From NCBI RefSeq assembly GCF_000499845.2, contig NC_023756.2, positions 8,787,344 through 8,851,343 on the forward strand: DNA of 64,000 nucleotides. Direction: 5' to 3'. The notes under the pieces were generated by a model that saw only the letters and a program-made list of their open reading frames with translations, did no database searches and had not been told where the DNA came from. Source of the stretch: Phaseolus vulgaris (taxonomy: Eukaryota > Streptophyta > Magnoliopsida > Fabales > Fabaceae). Position numbers and translations under genes: made by a program. Each line of letters starts with the position of its first letter. Position 1 is the stretch's first letter. Positions 36,851 to 49,200 of this stretch are shown here, piece by piece.

Positions 36851-37433
36851 TTACATAGACTCAACTAATGATAAAAAATGAATTTTAAACTTTGAAGTTC
36901 TAATCCCACGTATAAATAATCAAGCTACTAGAAGATGATAACTTTAGATCAAGTGTTATGTATGATGTAAGGATGCATTCTTATTCAAAGTGAACCATTA
37001 TGGATATAAAGGTGCCATTATAAAACAAGACAATGACATATAATTTCTAACATATCTTAATGAGTTTCATATTGCTATAAAGATAGTATCCACAATATAT
37101 ATTTAGAGAAAAAAATATCCTTTATAAGCGAGATGTTTTCTAGAGCACACCCAACATTGCCAAACTTAATGCATGCATAAAAGGTATATGATGTGTTAAT
37201 GAATCAAGTATAAACTTTAATACTATTTGAGAATTTATATTTAGTGATTTATTTAGTTAGATTCATGTAAGCTTATCTGATAATAATATGTTATCCATAA
37301 TTTGTTGCAAACATTATTCCTAACATTATCTAGTTATTATTTTGTTCTTTTGAATGAATATTATTAACAAAAGAAAAGTTTTTCATATTTTTTTGTGAGA
37401 ATCTTGTTCTTTTTACAAAATGTCTATAACTAA

Positions 37434-37805
37434 CACTACAATAAAATCATGAAATAGAAACAATTTTTTAGAGACAAAAAATAATTAGTTGCTATAGTGA
37501 CTAAATTAGAGACCATTTTAAAGATTAAAAAAAAATTGGTTTTTAAACTACTTTCTATGATTGTTAAATGGTTTCTAAATTTGTGTCTCATTAGCAACCA
37601 AGGTTTTTGTTACCAAATTTATAATCTAAATAATTGGTAGCAAAAATCTAGGTTGCTAACTAAACACCAATTTAGAAACCATTTAACAATAATAGAAACT
37701 AGTTTAGAAACCAAAATATTTTTAGTCTCTAAAATGATCTCTAGTTTAGTTACTATAGCAACTAATTATTAAAATTGGTTTCTATTTCATGATTTTCTTG
37801 TAATG
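37434..37805. mobile_element. CACTA-type foldback MITE, copy 2 (372 bp), TSD TAA
   Basis: Same family as 35915-36292. It starts CACTACAATAAAATCATG and ends gattttcttgtaatg (one change from TAGTG). It is flanked by TAA at 37431-37433 and 37806-37808 and is a full-length palindrome. Confidence 0.88.
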
Positions 37806-37808
37806 TAA

Positions 37809-38351
37809 AGAAAAAAAAATTGAACACATATTAGTTAGATTTTATTGAGATTTGTATATGTTTCTTGCATGTTTTTATTTATGATGCTGGTGAAAAATCT
37901 ATATATAGGAAGATAGTGAAGTTGGACCCTTTAATGTTACAACATGAGAAAAATATTTACTTCTTGTATCATATTTAAGTGAATCATGAAGTTCAGGCTA
38001 ACCACATTTCTAAAATATTCTATTTTTATTTATTTTATTTGGTTGTAAAAAAAAAGAAATTTGAACTTATTTTGGACTCAATATTTAACTTTTCCAAAAC
38101 ATTTTTATGATGGAAATAAGATAGTCATTAGATTCCAATAAATATTATTTTTAGTTGAATTCAAATTTCTTATAAATAGTTAGAATATGGATGACACATC
38201 CGATTAGAAAGTGATGTATTCTCACGATTTCAAAATTAATTCCATTTAATTTATGACAAGACTAGGAATTTTACATATTTTCATGTTTTACAATTTCAAA
38301 ACTAACCAAATGATAATTGTATTTACATTTTCAAAAAATTCATTAAATATA
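37809..38351. other. AT-rich spacer between MITEs
   Basis: Nothing recognised beyond low-complexity sequence. Confidence 0.6.
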
Positions 38352-38684
38352 TTAATTTTAGAGATAAAAAATAATTAGTCACTATATTAACTAAATTATA
38401 TATAGTTTTAAAGAATAAAAAAATTATTGCATTATTAATAAATAGATTTTAAATTGGTGTATAATTAACTACCAAAATTTTAGCTACGAACTTTAGAATT
38501 TAATTAGTTGGTAGTTCAAACTTTAATAGTTAATTAGATATTAATTTCAAAATTATTTATTAATAATAGAAACTAATGTAGATAAAAAAAAACTTTTTAG
38601 TCTTTACAATAATATATAATTTAATTAATATAGTGATTAATTTTTTTTTTCTAAAATTAATTTTTATTTCTTTTGTCATGTAGT
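38352..38684. mobile_element. CACTA-type foldback MITE, copy 3 (degenerate)
   Basis: Matches the interior of copies 1 and 2 from ttttagagataaaaaataat to the worn right end (tcttttgtcatgtagtcac) but is heavily substituted. The left terminus is lost. It is older than copies 1 and 2. Confidence 0.7.
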
Positions 38685-39091
38685 CACAATACTACAATAC
38701 TTAGATTTAAAACAAATGAGTATTTATATAAGTTATTCAAATAAGTTGTAGGAATTTATCTTTTTCTAGTGTCTTAAAAAGGTTAAAGTGTTTATCAATA
38801 ATTTAAAATGTGAATGTACATCAATATTCTTCCATCTTTTGCATACTCATATATTAGATTGACTAATGTTTGAAATATTTTCTATATTTTGAGTTTTTAC
38901 ATATTTTAGTTTCGATATTTTTTTTTACTGATTTTGTCTAATAATTGTATTATAATACCATTTATGATGTTAGTTTTGTAAAAAGAAATAATGATATTGT
39001 ATTCTTATAGGCTATTTACATTAAATAAATAAATTTTACTTGAATTGTTACATTAAATAAAAAACAGATAAATTGTACATTAAACTATTAT

Positions 39092-39160
39092 CACTATAAG
39101 AAAATAAAATAGAAACCAATTTTTTTTAAAAAAAATAATTAATTGCTAGTGACTAAATTA
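39092..39160. mobile_element. CACTA-type MITE, copy 4 (left end only)
   Basis: Begins CACTATAAGAAAATAAAATA and follows the family for about 60 bases (agaaaccaattttt, gtgactaaatta) before the match stops. Confidence 0.6.
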
Positions 39161-39950
39161 AGAAAAAAATATGTTAAATAAAAAATAAAGAAGAAAAAAA
39201 ATTAAGAAAAGATCCTAAAGAAGATTCACGAGAGGCAGGGTAACAGAAATAGAAAAAAAAAATTAAGGTTTTAATTTTATAAAACTCTTAAATCATAATT
39301 TTTTTAAATTTTTTTTAAAATATGATATAAATCAAGAGTCACCAAAGGATAGGATATATGTTGGACAAACTCAATAAATGAAAAATACAGTAAAGATTTT
39401 CTAACCAACACATCCCCTTTCAAATTGAAATGATGATTGAAACTATTTTAGATAATTTTTCCTCATTTTATATGCCTCCTAGAAAAAGTAATCATGAGTT
39501 TTTTCTTAAATCTATGAACTAGCATATACCTTTTTCTAATTTCAGGGAGCACCCATATACATATATTAATAAGTATTAGTTGACATAATATTAGTTGACA
39601 TAGTCTTTAAGTAGTTGTATGTTCACATTTAGTATTCTTATTATTCTTAAACACGTATAAGATGTCTCTTCCTATTCTAGATCATGACATATTTCTATAT
39701 AAAGGAGCCTAAATCCCTATTGTAAATACTTTTTAAAGAATGTATGAAATCACTTTTGTGACATATCTCTTTGAAAGTCTTAAGAGTTATCTTATATTAT
39801 CTTGAAAAACTTTTTTAATTAACGAATCAACATGACACTTATCATTTTAGAATCATCTTGAAGGTGGTGCGTTCTTACTTCATTCTTTTTACAACTTTTT
39901 CTTTTTTTTTTTCATTTTGCTTTGATGTAATCCTTAAAAGGATGGTAGGA
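39161..39950. other. spacer, no gene recognised
   Basis: AT-rich; it probably includes the truncated end of the antisense gypsy element that starts to the right. Confidence 0.5.
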
Positions 39951-40023
39951 TCTTGATCAACTCAACAGATGTTGGACAAGAGAAACTCCATGCAAGAACA
40001 TTGAAAAGTTGCAAAAGCATGTG

Positions 40024-40916
40024 TTATTCATATTGGTAACTTAAGAAAACAATATGTAAGAACAATTTGCAAAAAATGAAATAGAAAATGGATTGTGAGT
40101 TTAAATGGGGTAAGAACAAGCCACTTAAAAGTTGTGATTCAACCTTTATGACTAGGTGAACCAATTTTTCTAAAAATGTATACTCATAAAGTTCTACAAC
40201 ATTTTGAATTTCTCTTCTTAAAACAGTCACAAATCTAGCAATCTCTGACTCTTGATTTTCATGCATATTAATCTTAGTCAAAATTACTTCTAAATCTTTG
40301 AAGTATTCATCTACACTCTTAGGTCCTTGATGAAGTTGTTAGAGCTTCAACAAGAGTTCCTTCCTATAGTGAGGAGGAACAAATTGTGTGTGCATGCATA
40401 ACTTTAAATCACTCCAAAAGACCACAGTTGGCCTCTTGTTTAGCCTAATGTTCATTACAGTTTGATGCCACCATTGCATGACATATTCTAAAAATTCTAC
40501 GGAAGCTAACTTAACCTTTTGGTCCTCTTTGACACCATACACATTAAAAATTTGTTCTACCTTAACTTCTCATCCTAAATACAAGTTAGGGTCACTTTCC
40601 CCACTAAAACTAAGTAACTTTACAAAAGGAAAATAAGGCTTTGGTGGCGCCTAGTTTCCATATTTTGCACTCTCCATTCTTTTTATTCTTCACCCCCATA
40701 GTGCATATGATACCTTGCAGTGCGTCTAGGTTCCCACCTCCTTTCTCTAGCTAGTCTCTCTTGAGTATCTTTTAGCCTTTGAATTCTTTCCACTAGTTGC
40801 CTCATTTCCTCTTCTTTGTGGATCAAGCTCCTCTTGGCATCTGCAAGCTCCCCCAAAAGATGTGTTTTTTTAGGAGATTGTGACTTTGAAGACTCTCTTG
40901 AAGATAAATCAACCAT
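40024..40916 (-). pseudogene. Ty3-gypsy gag, antisense, degenerate
   Basis: On the minus strand from ATG at 40916-40914: MVDLSSRESSKSQSPKKTHL, a charged coiled segment (EEEMRQLVERIQRLKDTQER), then capsid-like VKLASVEFLEYVMQWWHQ. DLKLCMHTQFVPPHYRKELL and KSVDEYFKDLEVIL follow. The pattern (hydrophobic WW, RFVPPHY.R.L, S V.EY.) is characteristic of gypsy capsid. In-frame stops occur near 40683, around 40560-40650 and at ~40337, so it is dead. Pol is absent: the element is truncated on its 3' side (left in the window). Confidence 0.85.
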
Positions 40917-41846
40917 GATTTTGTACAAAAGAAAGCAAACAGTTAGTAAAAATAACAATTTAATGCACTCATTCACGTGTATCACTCAACTATTTAGTAA
41001 AGGATGGAAAAAAAAGTTTAAATTCACTCAAAGATTTAAACTCCAAAAGGTATACACTTGGTAGCAACGCTTCAAGTGAAAGAGGTCAAAGCTCTTATCA
41101 CCCGCTCACCAAAGAACCCCCACAAAACTAAAGAAAGATTTGAAGGCAAGAAAGAAAAGATAAATGAAAGAAAGCTAAACAAAATTAGAATTTAGAGGAT
41201 GCCAAAACTTTTAACAAGACAAACAAGAAAAACGTTTATGAAGACTCAAAGAAACTTACTTAAACTTTTAACTATGAAGTTTTTAATTTTCTTAGAAAGT
41301 GTAAAAGTAAGAAGGATTAAGTTTCACAACTGTGAAAACAATTTGCCACATAAAAATAATCCTCTTAATATTTTAATCTTGAAAAGTGAATTGCATTCAA
41401 ATTGTTTTTGTATTTGTTTTTATGGATTTAAAATGTCCACATTCTTGACATGCATATTTTTACTTCACTTTCAATTTTTCACAAAGAGAATGAGGTTCAA
41501 TTCATATGATCACTTGAATTCTTTGTTTGGAACTAAATCAACTACTACTTAAACAATTTATAGTTGCTTTTAGTTCTTCACAATTAAAAGCAAAATAAGC
41601 AAAAAGGAATTAAAGACTATTAGAACACTAAGAACATAAGACTCAAGCAAAACAGACAAGGGAAAAATGGCACCTAATAATTCAAAAGCAAAATTTAAAT
41701 GGCTGAATGAATAAAAGGGCGAAATCATAAATGACAAGAATTTAAAGGCGGAATTGAAATTGCTTGAAGATAAAAGCAATAATTGAAATGTGCTGAAATT
41801 TAAAGGAAGAAATCAACTCAAAAGCAATTAAGCACAAGATAACCAT
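40917..41846 (-). other. leader region of the antisense gypsy remnant
   Basis: Lies between the primer site and gag. It is A-rich on the plus strand, with no protein domain recognised. It is the untranslated leader expected for this element class. Confidence 0.5.
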
Positions 41847-41858
41847 GCTCCGATACCA
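41847..41858 (-). other. retrotransposon primer-binding site (tRNA-Met type)
   Basis: The minus strand reads TGGTATCGGAGC, one base from the canonical TGGTATCAGAGC complementary to the 3' end of initiator tRNA-Met. It lies directly inside the LTR edge and upstream of the gag remnant in the same direction. Confidence 0.85.
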
Positions 41859-42690
41859 CATGATTGAGTAGATTTTAGGATTACACATTTTATGGGTTAC
41901 ACTTTTGTTTATGAGTTTTGAGATTAATAATTATGGTGAGAAACCCAAAGAAGATTCCCACTAGACACGAACTTAACCAAATGATTAAGTAAGTGTGGAA
42001 GTTCAATTCTAGAGGATAAAGAGAAAATACAAATATGGTGATTATGATGATGAAGGTGCAAAAATAAAGGACATGAAAAGAAACATAAGATGATGAAGAA
42101 AGTCAAACAAAAATGAATAAAAGTATGGAAGAATGACGTAAGGAAAAGGAAAGAAAAACAAAAAGGTGAAGAGATTAAGAGATGCTTATGGAATAAGGAA
42201 TCACGCCACTTGGAGGGGGGGAGACTCCAAGATGAGTGGTGAAGACCGCAACTTGAGGTGTTGTTCACTGAAGATAAGACCCAAAGATAATAGGAGACTC
42301 AGCTCACTAAACACTCTGACAGAGTTTCTTTACTTTCAAAATTCAATGTGTCATTTACAAAAGGGGAAACACCCTATTTATATAAATGAGTGCCTTGGAG
42401 AGGAAGAGGGGAAGGGTAGGAGTGTAAATAACTACAAGCTTCTTGAAATTGGGTGGGGGAGTCGAATTTAGGTCAAAGGTGAGCACATGGGTTTAGGGTT
42501 AAGGTGAGCTTTAACATAAGCCCAATTTATACTAAGTACATGCTAATCTAGCTTACTCTTCTATTTGAACCCCCAAAGTGAGCCCAATAAAGTTGAAGGA
42601 AATCGTTATTTTGAGGAAATGGAAGGGAAGGAACCCTTAAGCATTAGTCTCTTTGACCATTTTTCCATAAATTTGTCTTGATTAAGTATT
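41859..42690 (-). mobile_element. 5' LTR of the antisense gypsy remnant
   Basis: Placed by the primer site on its left edge and by similarity to the solo LTR at 10310-11275 in inverse orientation. Shared text includes the complement of ttaaccaagtggttaag and the cttggagg..ac.cc leader. The right edge is approximate (somewhere in 42620-42700). The element would be transcribed right to left. Confidence 0.65.
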
Positions 42691-42791
42691 AAAGTCGGTT
42701 ATCTGGTTAGTATAGCATTCATTTCTTTAAAAATGCCCTATGTTATATTCTACTTCATTTCATTTTACATATTATTTCGATGTTGTTGTAG

Positions 42792-43064
42792 GATCTTCCT
42801 GCTCCATTTGCACAAAATATTTGACAAGGGAGATTCAATAAGGTTACTCTCCATTGTCTACTAATGGAGGTGGAATGCAAGGTTTTGAAAGGGAAGTTTC
42901 CTTTTAGACGCATTAAACTTGACAAAGGGTGGAAGAATTTTTGTCGTCTTCATTCTTTCCGTGAAGGAGACAAGATTATCTTTGAATGTGATACCAGAAA
43001 TCCTTCTTCTCATATAAGAGTTTTGTTACTTACTTCTATTCACCGTTTAAGCTATCCTAGATAA
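42792..43064 (+). pseudogene. B3 DNA-binding domain exon with an in-frame stop
   Basis: Starts after an acceptor (gttgttgtag) and reads DLPAPFAQNI, then TGA, then QGRFNKVTLHC. It continues LDKGWKNFCRLHSFREGDKI and IFEC to a stop at 43062-43064. LP..F, vtL, GW..F...... EGD..FEC is the signature of the plant B3 fold (REM/ARF/ABI3-type sequence-specific DNA binding, nuclear). The TGA at ~42822 cuts the domain, and no other B3 exons were recognised nearby, so this is a gene fragment. Translation could restart at the ATG at 42864, but that would lack the first strands of the fold. A nearby acceptor-led stretch at 43793-43850 (INLPHEVSMELVKSTSF) might be a further exon relic. Confidence 0.7.
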
Positions 43065-44185
43065 TTTCTTTTATTATTCTCTTAGGATAACAGTTACCAG
43101 TGCTTACCAAAGATTAAACATATTTATTTTTGTGCTTTCACTTTGTTGGAAACCTAAATAGTTAAGTGCTCTTTATGTTTATGTTGACTATATGTTTATG
43201 TTTAGTAGTATTCATATTCTATTTGTTCATGCATTTCTTGCAATGTGAATACATAATACATAAACTATTACAATTTTGTTTCATTATCTGGTATATTTAT
43301 AATATGCTGACATTATTACATATGCTTAACGCTATAACAATTGTCAGTATATGAAGGTCATAAAAATCTTTGATCATATTTTTTATTTTATATATTTTGT
43401 GTTAATGTTATAGAATGCTTATATTCATTTTAATCTTTATATATTGTTTATTATTAATTAGTCATTGAAGTATTAAGTTGGTTGCTTTTTTTTTAGGAAC
43501 CTACTGATGCATATATGTTTATTTTTGTTGTATGGTTTTTAAGATTTTTAGTTATTTATATAAATAGTATTTCATTGTATTTTATTTCATCATATTTTAT
43601 TTGTATTATATTACATTTTAATTTAATTTATATGACAAAAGGTGACTTCATAATTTAATATGATTTTTGCCTACAATATGTTTCTGGAAGAAACACACAT
43701 TTAGTTCTATTATAATTGTACTTGGTATAATATAATGAATTATTTTTTAATTGTAATAATTATTTGAGAGATTTTTGCAGATTAACTTACCGCATGAAGT
43801 TAGCATGGAGTTGGTGAAGAGTACTTCATTCTCACCGTAAATATTTTATGGGAACATAATATTAGATAATTATTTATATAATGTAAATTTGTTCAAATTA
43901 TTGTATTGTATTGTAATGTATTTGTTATGGCAAAAATTCATTCATTCATTTTTACTTATAATTAATTTGTGGACTATTAACATTCCAAATTTATGTTAAG
44001 TTAAATTTTTTAATATGAAAAAGTATGTAAACTTATGCCCAGTGTTTAGTGTACTATATTTAATTTCATTTGCTCAATTTTATAATTTATATATATATAT
44101 ATATAAAATATTTATTAATTATAATATTAATATTTATATATAAAATATTCTAAAATTTTCCATGTGTTGCACAGGTAGTTTATTT
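43065..44185. other. AT-rich spacer
   Basis: No gene apart from the possible small exon relic noted at 43793-43850. There is an AT-dinucleotide run near 44088-44105. Confidence 0.5.
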
Positions 44186-44600
44186 ACAAAAACATGTCTT
44201 TTAAAAAAACTAGAAGAAAGAACATTTGATGCTCTGACCTATGTCCAGTTCTTCTTCTGTTAAGGTCCTTCTAATATTTGGTGGGGCCTTGTCTTGTATG
44301 CTGAGATGAATGATTTAATTGAGAAACGTCTCTTGTGTCCTTGGTCATCTGCTTGTCTAATTGGGTTGTATCGAGGAGTTATGCTTGTTCATATGGTTAA
44401 ACAAAATTACTTGGAACAAAGGTATGAAACTCATTAGATGATCTAGGTAAACCATATGCTCTTGTAGACTATGTTTCTCTCCTAGATGGTTGTACATTTT
44501 TACCTAATCTTAAAAGTAATTGTTTTTTCCTAACTGAGATGTCAAGTTGTATAGCAATGTCTAACATGAAAACTTTTATATATATATAAAGGTAATTGCT
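44186..44600 (+). mobile_element. dispersed repeat with LINE-like 3' tail
   Basis: The stretch at 44530-44575 (ctgagatgtcaagttgtatagcaatgtct) resembles the tail of the LINE fragment at 32060-32095. The left part (aagaaagaacatttgatgct...ccagttcttcttctg) resembles 60675-60735. No protein domain can be supported. Confidence 0.4.
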
Positions 44601-44910
44601 TGTAACTGATTTGTGGTTTGTACTGTTGGCCATCTTGGCCATCTGTGCAATCCGATTTTCCAAGTTGTGAATGATTTCTTGTATTCTTTACTAGAAATTC
44701 ATGTTGTGCTCAACCCTCTGCTTCATATGTTCTCTAGAGAAGGTCCACTCTTTGTTTGTACATCAGTTGGTGATAGAGGTTGGTGTTGGTAGCGTGTGAT
44801 AAGATGGTTTTCTTGCACCAACATTTTTTGTGATCGGTAAGGAACAAAAGATTATTTCTATTGATGCGAATCATTGCTAATTAGATGGTCTATTGAAGTC
44901 ATAAGACAAC

Positions 44911-45186
44911 CTATCTTCGCTTGAAATGTTGGCAGCATAAGTAAAAGTACAAATTCCACATAAGTAAAAGTACAATTTTATATAAGTCATGGACTAGTTG
45001 CTTAACCAAGGATATTAGATCGTCTAGCTTGCTCTTTAGCTTTGAATAATGAACAACATAAGTGGTCCTCATCTCATGAACACCTCGAGCACAAGGGATA
45101 AAATTGCTTTGACTACTGAATTGCTGATTATTAAAAGCCACGTTCTCGATCAGTTGTCTCGTTCTGACAAAAGTATTATCTACCAA
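44911..45186 (-). pseudogene. retrotransposon gag-like fragment
   Basis: The minus-strand frame reads TFVRTRQLIENVAFNNQQFS, ARGVHEMRTTYVVHYSKLKS, KLDDLISLVKQL. It resembles the linker after capsid in Athila-type gypsy gag (N..QLIENVA.N.QQ; RGV.E). It is short and isolated, with no LTR nearby. Confidence 0.4.
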
Positions 45187-46110
45187 GACTTCTCCACTAT
45201 CAACATCTATTGTTACACTTTCTCAAAATTTCAACATTTTAGAGTATATAGTAAACGTTTCTATAAATATTTTCTTCAAATTTTAAATTTAAAAAGTTCA
45301 AAATACTTTTTGGAACTAACAAAATAAGAGTTAAAGTAAATTTTACTTATTTTAATTAATAAAAAAGTAAACTTTTAAAGATGTTACAAATATTTTTTAA
45401 AAAAAATTATAGACATTTTTTTAATTAAATTTGTAATTAAAAATTATTAAATTTATTTATTTTTAAAATATTATAAATTCATTCTTGAAACATTACAAAA
45501 TAATATAAATTCCTTTGTGAAACTAATAATAGTTGTTGTTACATAATTAAATTCATGTTAACTACTTTTTTTTATCATTTTAAACCTTTTATAAATAATT
45601 TAAATTACTGGAATTAAATTAACAACAATTAATATTTATTATTAATTTAAAAATAAAAGTTCCTAAAATTTAATTATCATCTTAAATATATTTTAATTGA
45701 ATATATAAATTTCTTTATATATTATTCTATATTAAAAACTCACCATCTCTAAAAAAGACCCCTGTTTTTTCTGTACATAATATTTTTTTTGTGGTCCGAA
45801 ATATTTTTATTCACTTCTAAAGAAAAAAAAAAGTCACCCCAGTTTTATCTACACTTGTATATAATATGATTATGTTTTATAACTTTTTTTTCACATACAT
45901 ATTTTTATCTCTTTATTTTTGTAAGTATAATTAATTTTATTAATTTATAAAGAAACTATCCACTATCATGAATAGTAGTTTCTCTCATAAAAAAATACCA
46001 GCTCTTATTATATATAACTACAATATATTGCTATAATTATTATATTATTAACTTTTTAATTATGTACACTTTTTTTATTATCCTAAAAATATGTTTTTAA
46101 GAGAACATTT
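45187..46110. other. AT-rich upstream spacer
   Basis: No gene. It includes the distal promoter of the gene starting at 46294. Confidence 0.6.
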
Positions 46111-46120
46111 ATTCATTTAT

Positions 46121-46130
46121 TATATATAAA
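46121..46130 (+). promoter_or_regulatory. TATA box of the DUF2854-type gene
   Basis: TATATATAAA lies ~165 bases before the ATG at 46294. With a start site ~30 bases downstream it would leave a leader of about 130 nt. The leader is T/C-rich (cgtcttcttcatctcgtttcttc). Confidence 0.5.
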
Positions 46131-46293
46131 TAATCTGAAAGATAACGAAGACACGTACCTCAAATTTTGGCGGTTGAGAAGCGTCTTCTTCATCTCGTTT
46201 CTTCTTACTTTCTTTTCTGTTTGTGTTGCTGAGAAAGGAAGAAAGAGCGAAGCACTTAAGCAAGCAAAAGTGCGTTTCCGTTGTGTGTTTGCG

Positions 46294-49200
46294 ATGCCAG
46301 GTGGAGCCACCGTCTGCTCTGGTCACCGATTTCTCTGCCTTGTTGTTCCGCATTCAACTCGTCCCCGACTCAGCAACTCGACTCGCTTACGGCCGGTTCC
46401 GGTTCAGCTCCGATCCATATTTGTGTCCAATGGCAACACCAAGCTATGCGGCTCCAAGCTGAGTCTCATTCCCAGAGCCGTTGATTCTTCTTCCGCACAA
46501 CCTTCCGTGGTTTCCGACGATGGCTTCTCCGTTTCTAAGGTTGGTCTTTTCGTTCCTCGCTCCGGTTTTCTTTCTCTTATCTTAATCAGTGAACCGAACC
46601 GGACTAGACCGGTCTAGTCTTATGATGACTTTTGAACAACTTATATATTTACTGTTTATTTCCGCTTATTTTGTGATATAATATAAGCCTATGGCCTGTC
46701 TAGTTGGATGATTTAGTTCATAATTGTTCTTCTAAATAAATAAACATGAATATTTTTATAAATGTTTATTTTTGCAGAAGTTAAAAATACATTTTCAAAA
46801 TTGTTATTTAAGATACTTTTTACCACCTATTGGTTATTTATTATTCACGGATAAACTAATTTCAATTTTTATTTCGTGAAAAAAATAACATATTTGTATT
46901 TAAGATATTTAAAGCAACTAGATCTTATTTATTTATTGTTCATTATTTAAATAACTTATTAAATTCTGTAAATGTTTAAAAGAACTTGTAAATATAGGTA
47001 ATGAATGACATGTCTAGTTGCTTTAAAACTTTTATCTAATAATCTTCTCTTTTTTGTTAGTTTCACAATACCAGATTCATAATAAATGAACTATAATTCA
47101 TCTTGAGTAGGAACAAATACAATTAGTAGTACATAATTTACGAGACAAGTGCAGATTTCAGTATCTTGTGCTTTACTTTTTACGTATGAGTATTTTGTGA
47201 AGCATTTATAGTTTTTGATCAGAGAATTTGAAAAGAAATATTGATTTATTGGTGATGTATACTATTGTGTGAATGGATTCACACAAGTTGCAAGTGTGAA
47301 CTCTTCCTATCTGTCTAATGACAAATTATATATGGCAGTGAATTGGTGGTTTGTCTGTAATATTTTCCTACTCTTTGAGGGAACTCTTGTTTATTTTTGT
47401 AAGTTCTGGTTCATGTTACTCACCTTCACTGCTTTATATGATTATTTACCAGCATTAGCATATTTTTTTTAACTAGTGGTGTAGGGTTATTTATTCTCAG
47501 GATATTGTTTAATTGTTGCAGGTTTCTTTTGGTGTGATTGGTCTAGGTGTTGGACTCTCACTCTTGTCGTGAGTATTATTTTCTTTTTTCACTTTCTTCA
47601 TTGATTTCATACAAAGTGCTTTTGTTTATTATGCTGGCCTTTTTGTTACATGCAGCTATGGTTTTGGGGCATATTTTAATCTTTTCCCTGGATCTGAATG
47701 GTCAGCTTTAATGTTAACATATGGCTTTCCTCTAGCAATTATTGGAATGGCACTCAAGGTGAAGAAAGTTTTACCAATGTGAATAAATTTAGAAGATGAA
47801 TGTTCATCGTAATAAAGTTGTGCAAAATAAGTCATGTTAGGTGTTCCCTTTCCTAGTTCTATTTGCATATTTGTGTTAGTGGATGCTCCTGAGTTACGCA
47901 CTCTTCATATTCTTCATACTTTCTAATTGGCCATCTCTCCTTTGCAGTATGCAGAACTAAAGCCAGTCCCATGCCTCACATATTCAGATGCTCAACTCTT
48001 GCAGGAAAAATGTGCAACTCCAATTCTTAAACAGGTGACACCATCCTAGGTTCATACTTACTGCCCAACTTGGTGTCAAATCCACGACGCCTGGCACTTT
48101 TCTTTTAAACTAGTTATCTAAGAGCAATCAAGATTAGGTAATTAAAGGAGGCACACTATGTCTTGTCCAGGTTCTAGTCATTTATATCAAGGATTAAAAT
48201 GCTCAATTGTGGTATTTTTCTTTGTTCGCGTTTGTAATTGCTCAGGTGAAATAGTCATTTTTCAATGTAGAATTCATAGGCTCTACAATTTAATTTGTTG
48301 ACATGCACAAGTAAAGTGATTTATAACCATTAAGTTCATAAGTAAAGTGTGGATTGATTTGATGTTGCAAGATTTAACCAAATTGTTCTATGGCTTTGGT
48401 CACTTTTGAACTTGTGTGAATTACATACCTCCTTCAGGAATTGTAGTTTTGTGAAGTTAAGCAAACAAACTTCTAGTATGATATTGATAATCGAACGATC
48501 CTTCATATTGACTCCAATCTAGTATTTCACTAGAGAACCAAACACATGAGAATTGATCATCATTTTGTTAGGAAGAGGTCATTGTCCAAGGAACTTAGTA
48601 CTGAATTCTTTAGCTCCATGACTAGCTTGCTCTCAAATTTAGAAAGAATAATATATTTCTTTTGTTTTTCAATAATGAGGCCATTGACCTATAAATACCT
48701 GAACTTGCTGTTTATTTTAGGAAATATAGAGAGCTAGTTCTAAGGAAACAATCCCTCTAATTATGGGAATTTTTTAAGTACATAATCGTAGTTTTAAAGA
48801 AAGATACACCTGTAATAAAGAATAAAAAAGCTTCCTAAAATATATAATCTGCAACACGGTTTTGATACTCCACCTCAAGCTCGTGAGTCTCCATTCACAG
48901 TTTGGATATAATTCTTTCAAAGTTAAATGCAGTTCAACCCTTTGGTGAGTATGTTTGCAAGTTGATTTTGAGTGGACACATATAGGGTGCTAATCAAGCC
49001 ATTATGTAGCTTTTCCTTGATAAAATGTTTGTCCATCTCAATATGTTTAGTTCTATCATGTTGCATCGGGTTGTGAGCTATACTAATCGCAAATTTATTA
49101 TTACAATATAACATCACACTTTATCTTCAGGTCTTCTAATATAATTTTCAGCCATAAGTTCACATATTCCTTGGGCCATTGCTCGAAATTTGGCTTCAAC

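Larger units (their letters stand above)
35800..37130. repeat. tandem duplication containing hairpin 2
   Basis: Second copy of the 34320-35340 unit, enlarged by the CACTA-type MITE at 35915-36292, which must have arrived after the duplication. Confidence 0.65.

Noticed and set aside
46174..46293. N-terminal extension of the DUF2854-type protein upstream of 46294
   Set aside because: The in-frame upstream start codon at 46174 is TTG, not ATG; the first ATG in frame is 46294 and the upstream sequence looks like a leader.
46113..46353. Minus-strand frames over the first exon of the DUF2854-type gene
   Set aside because: They overlap a plus-strand exon with transit-peptide character and consistent splicing; no independent support.
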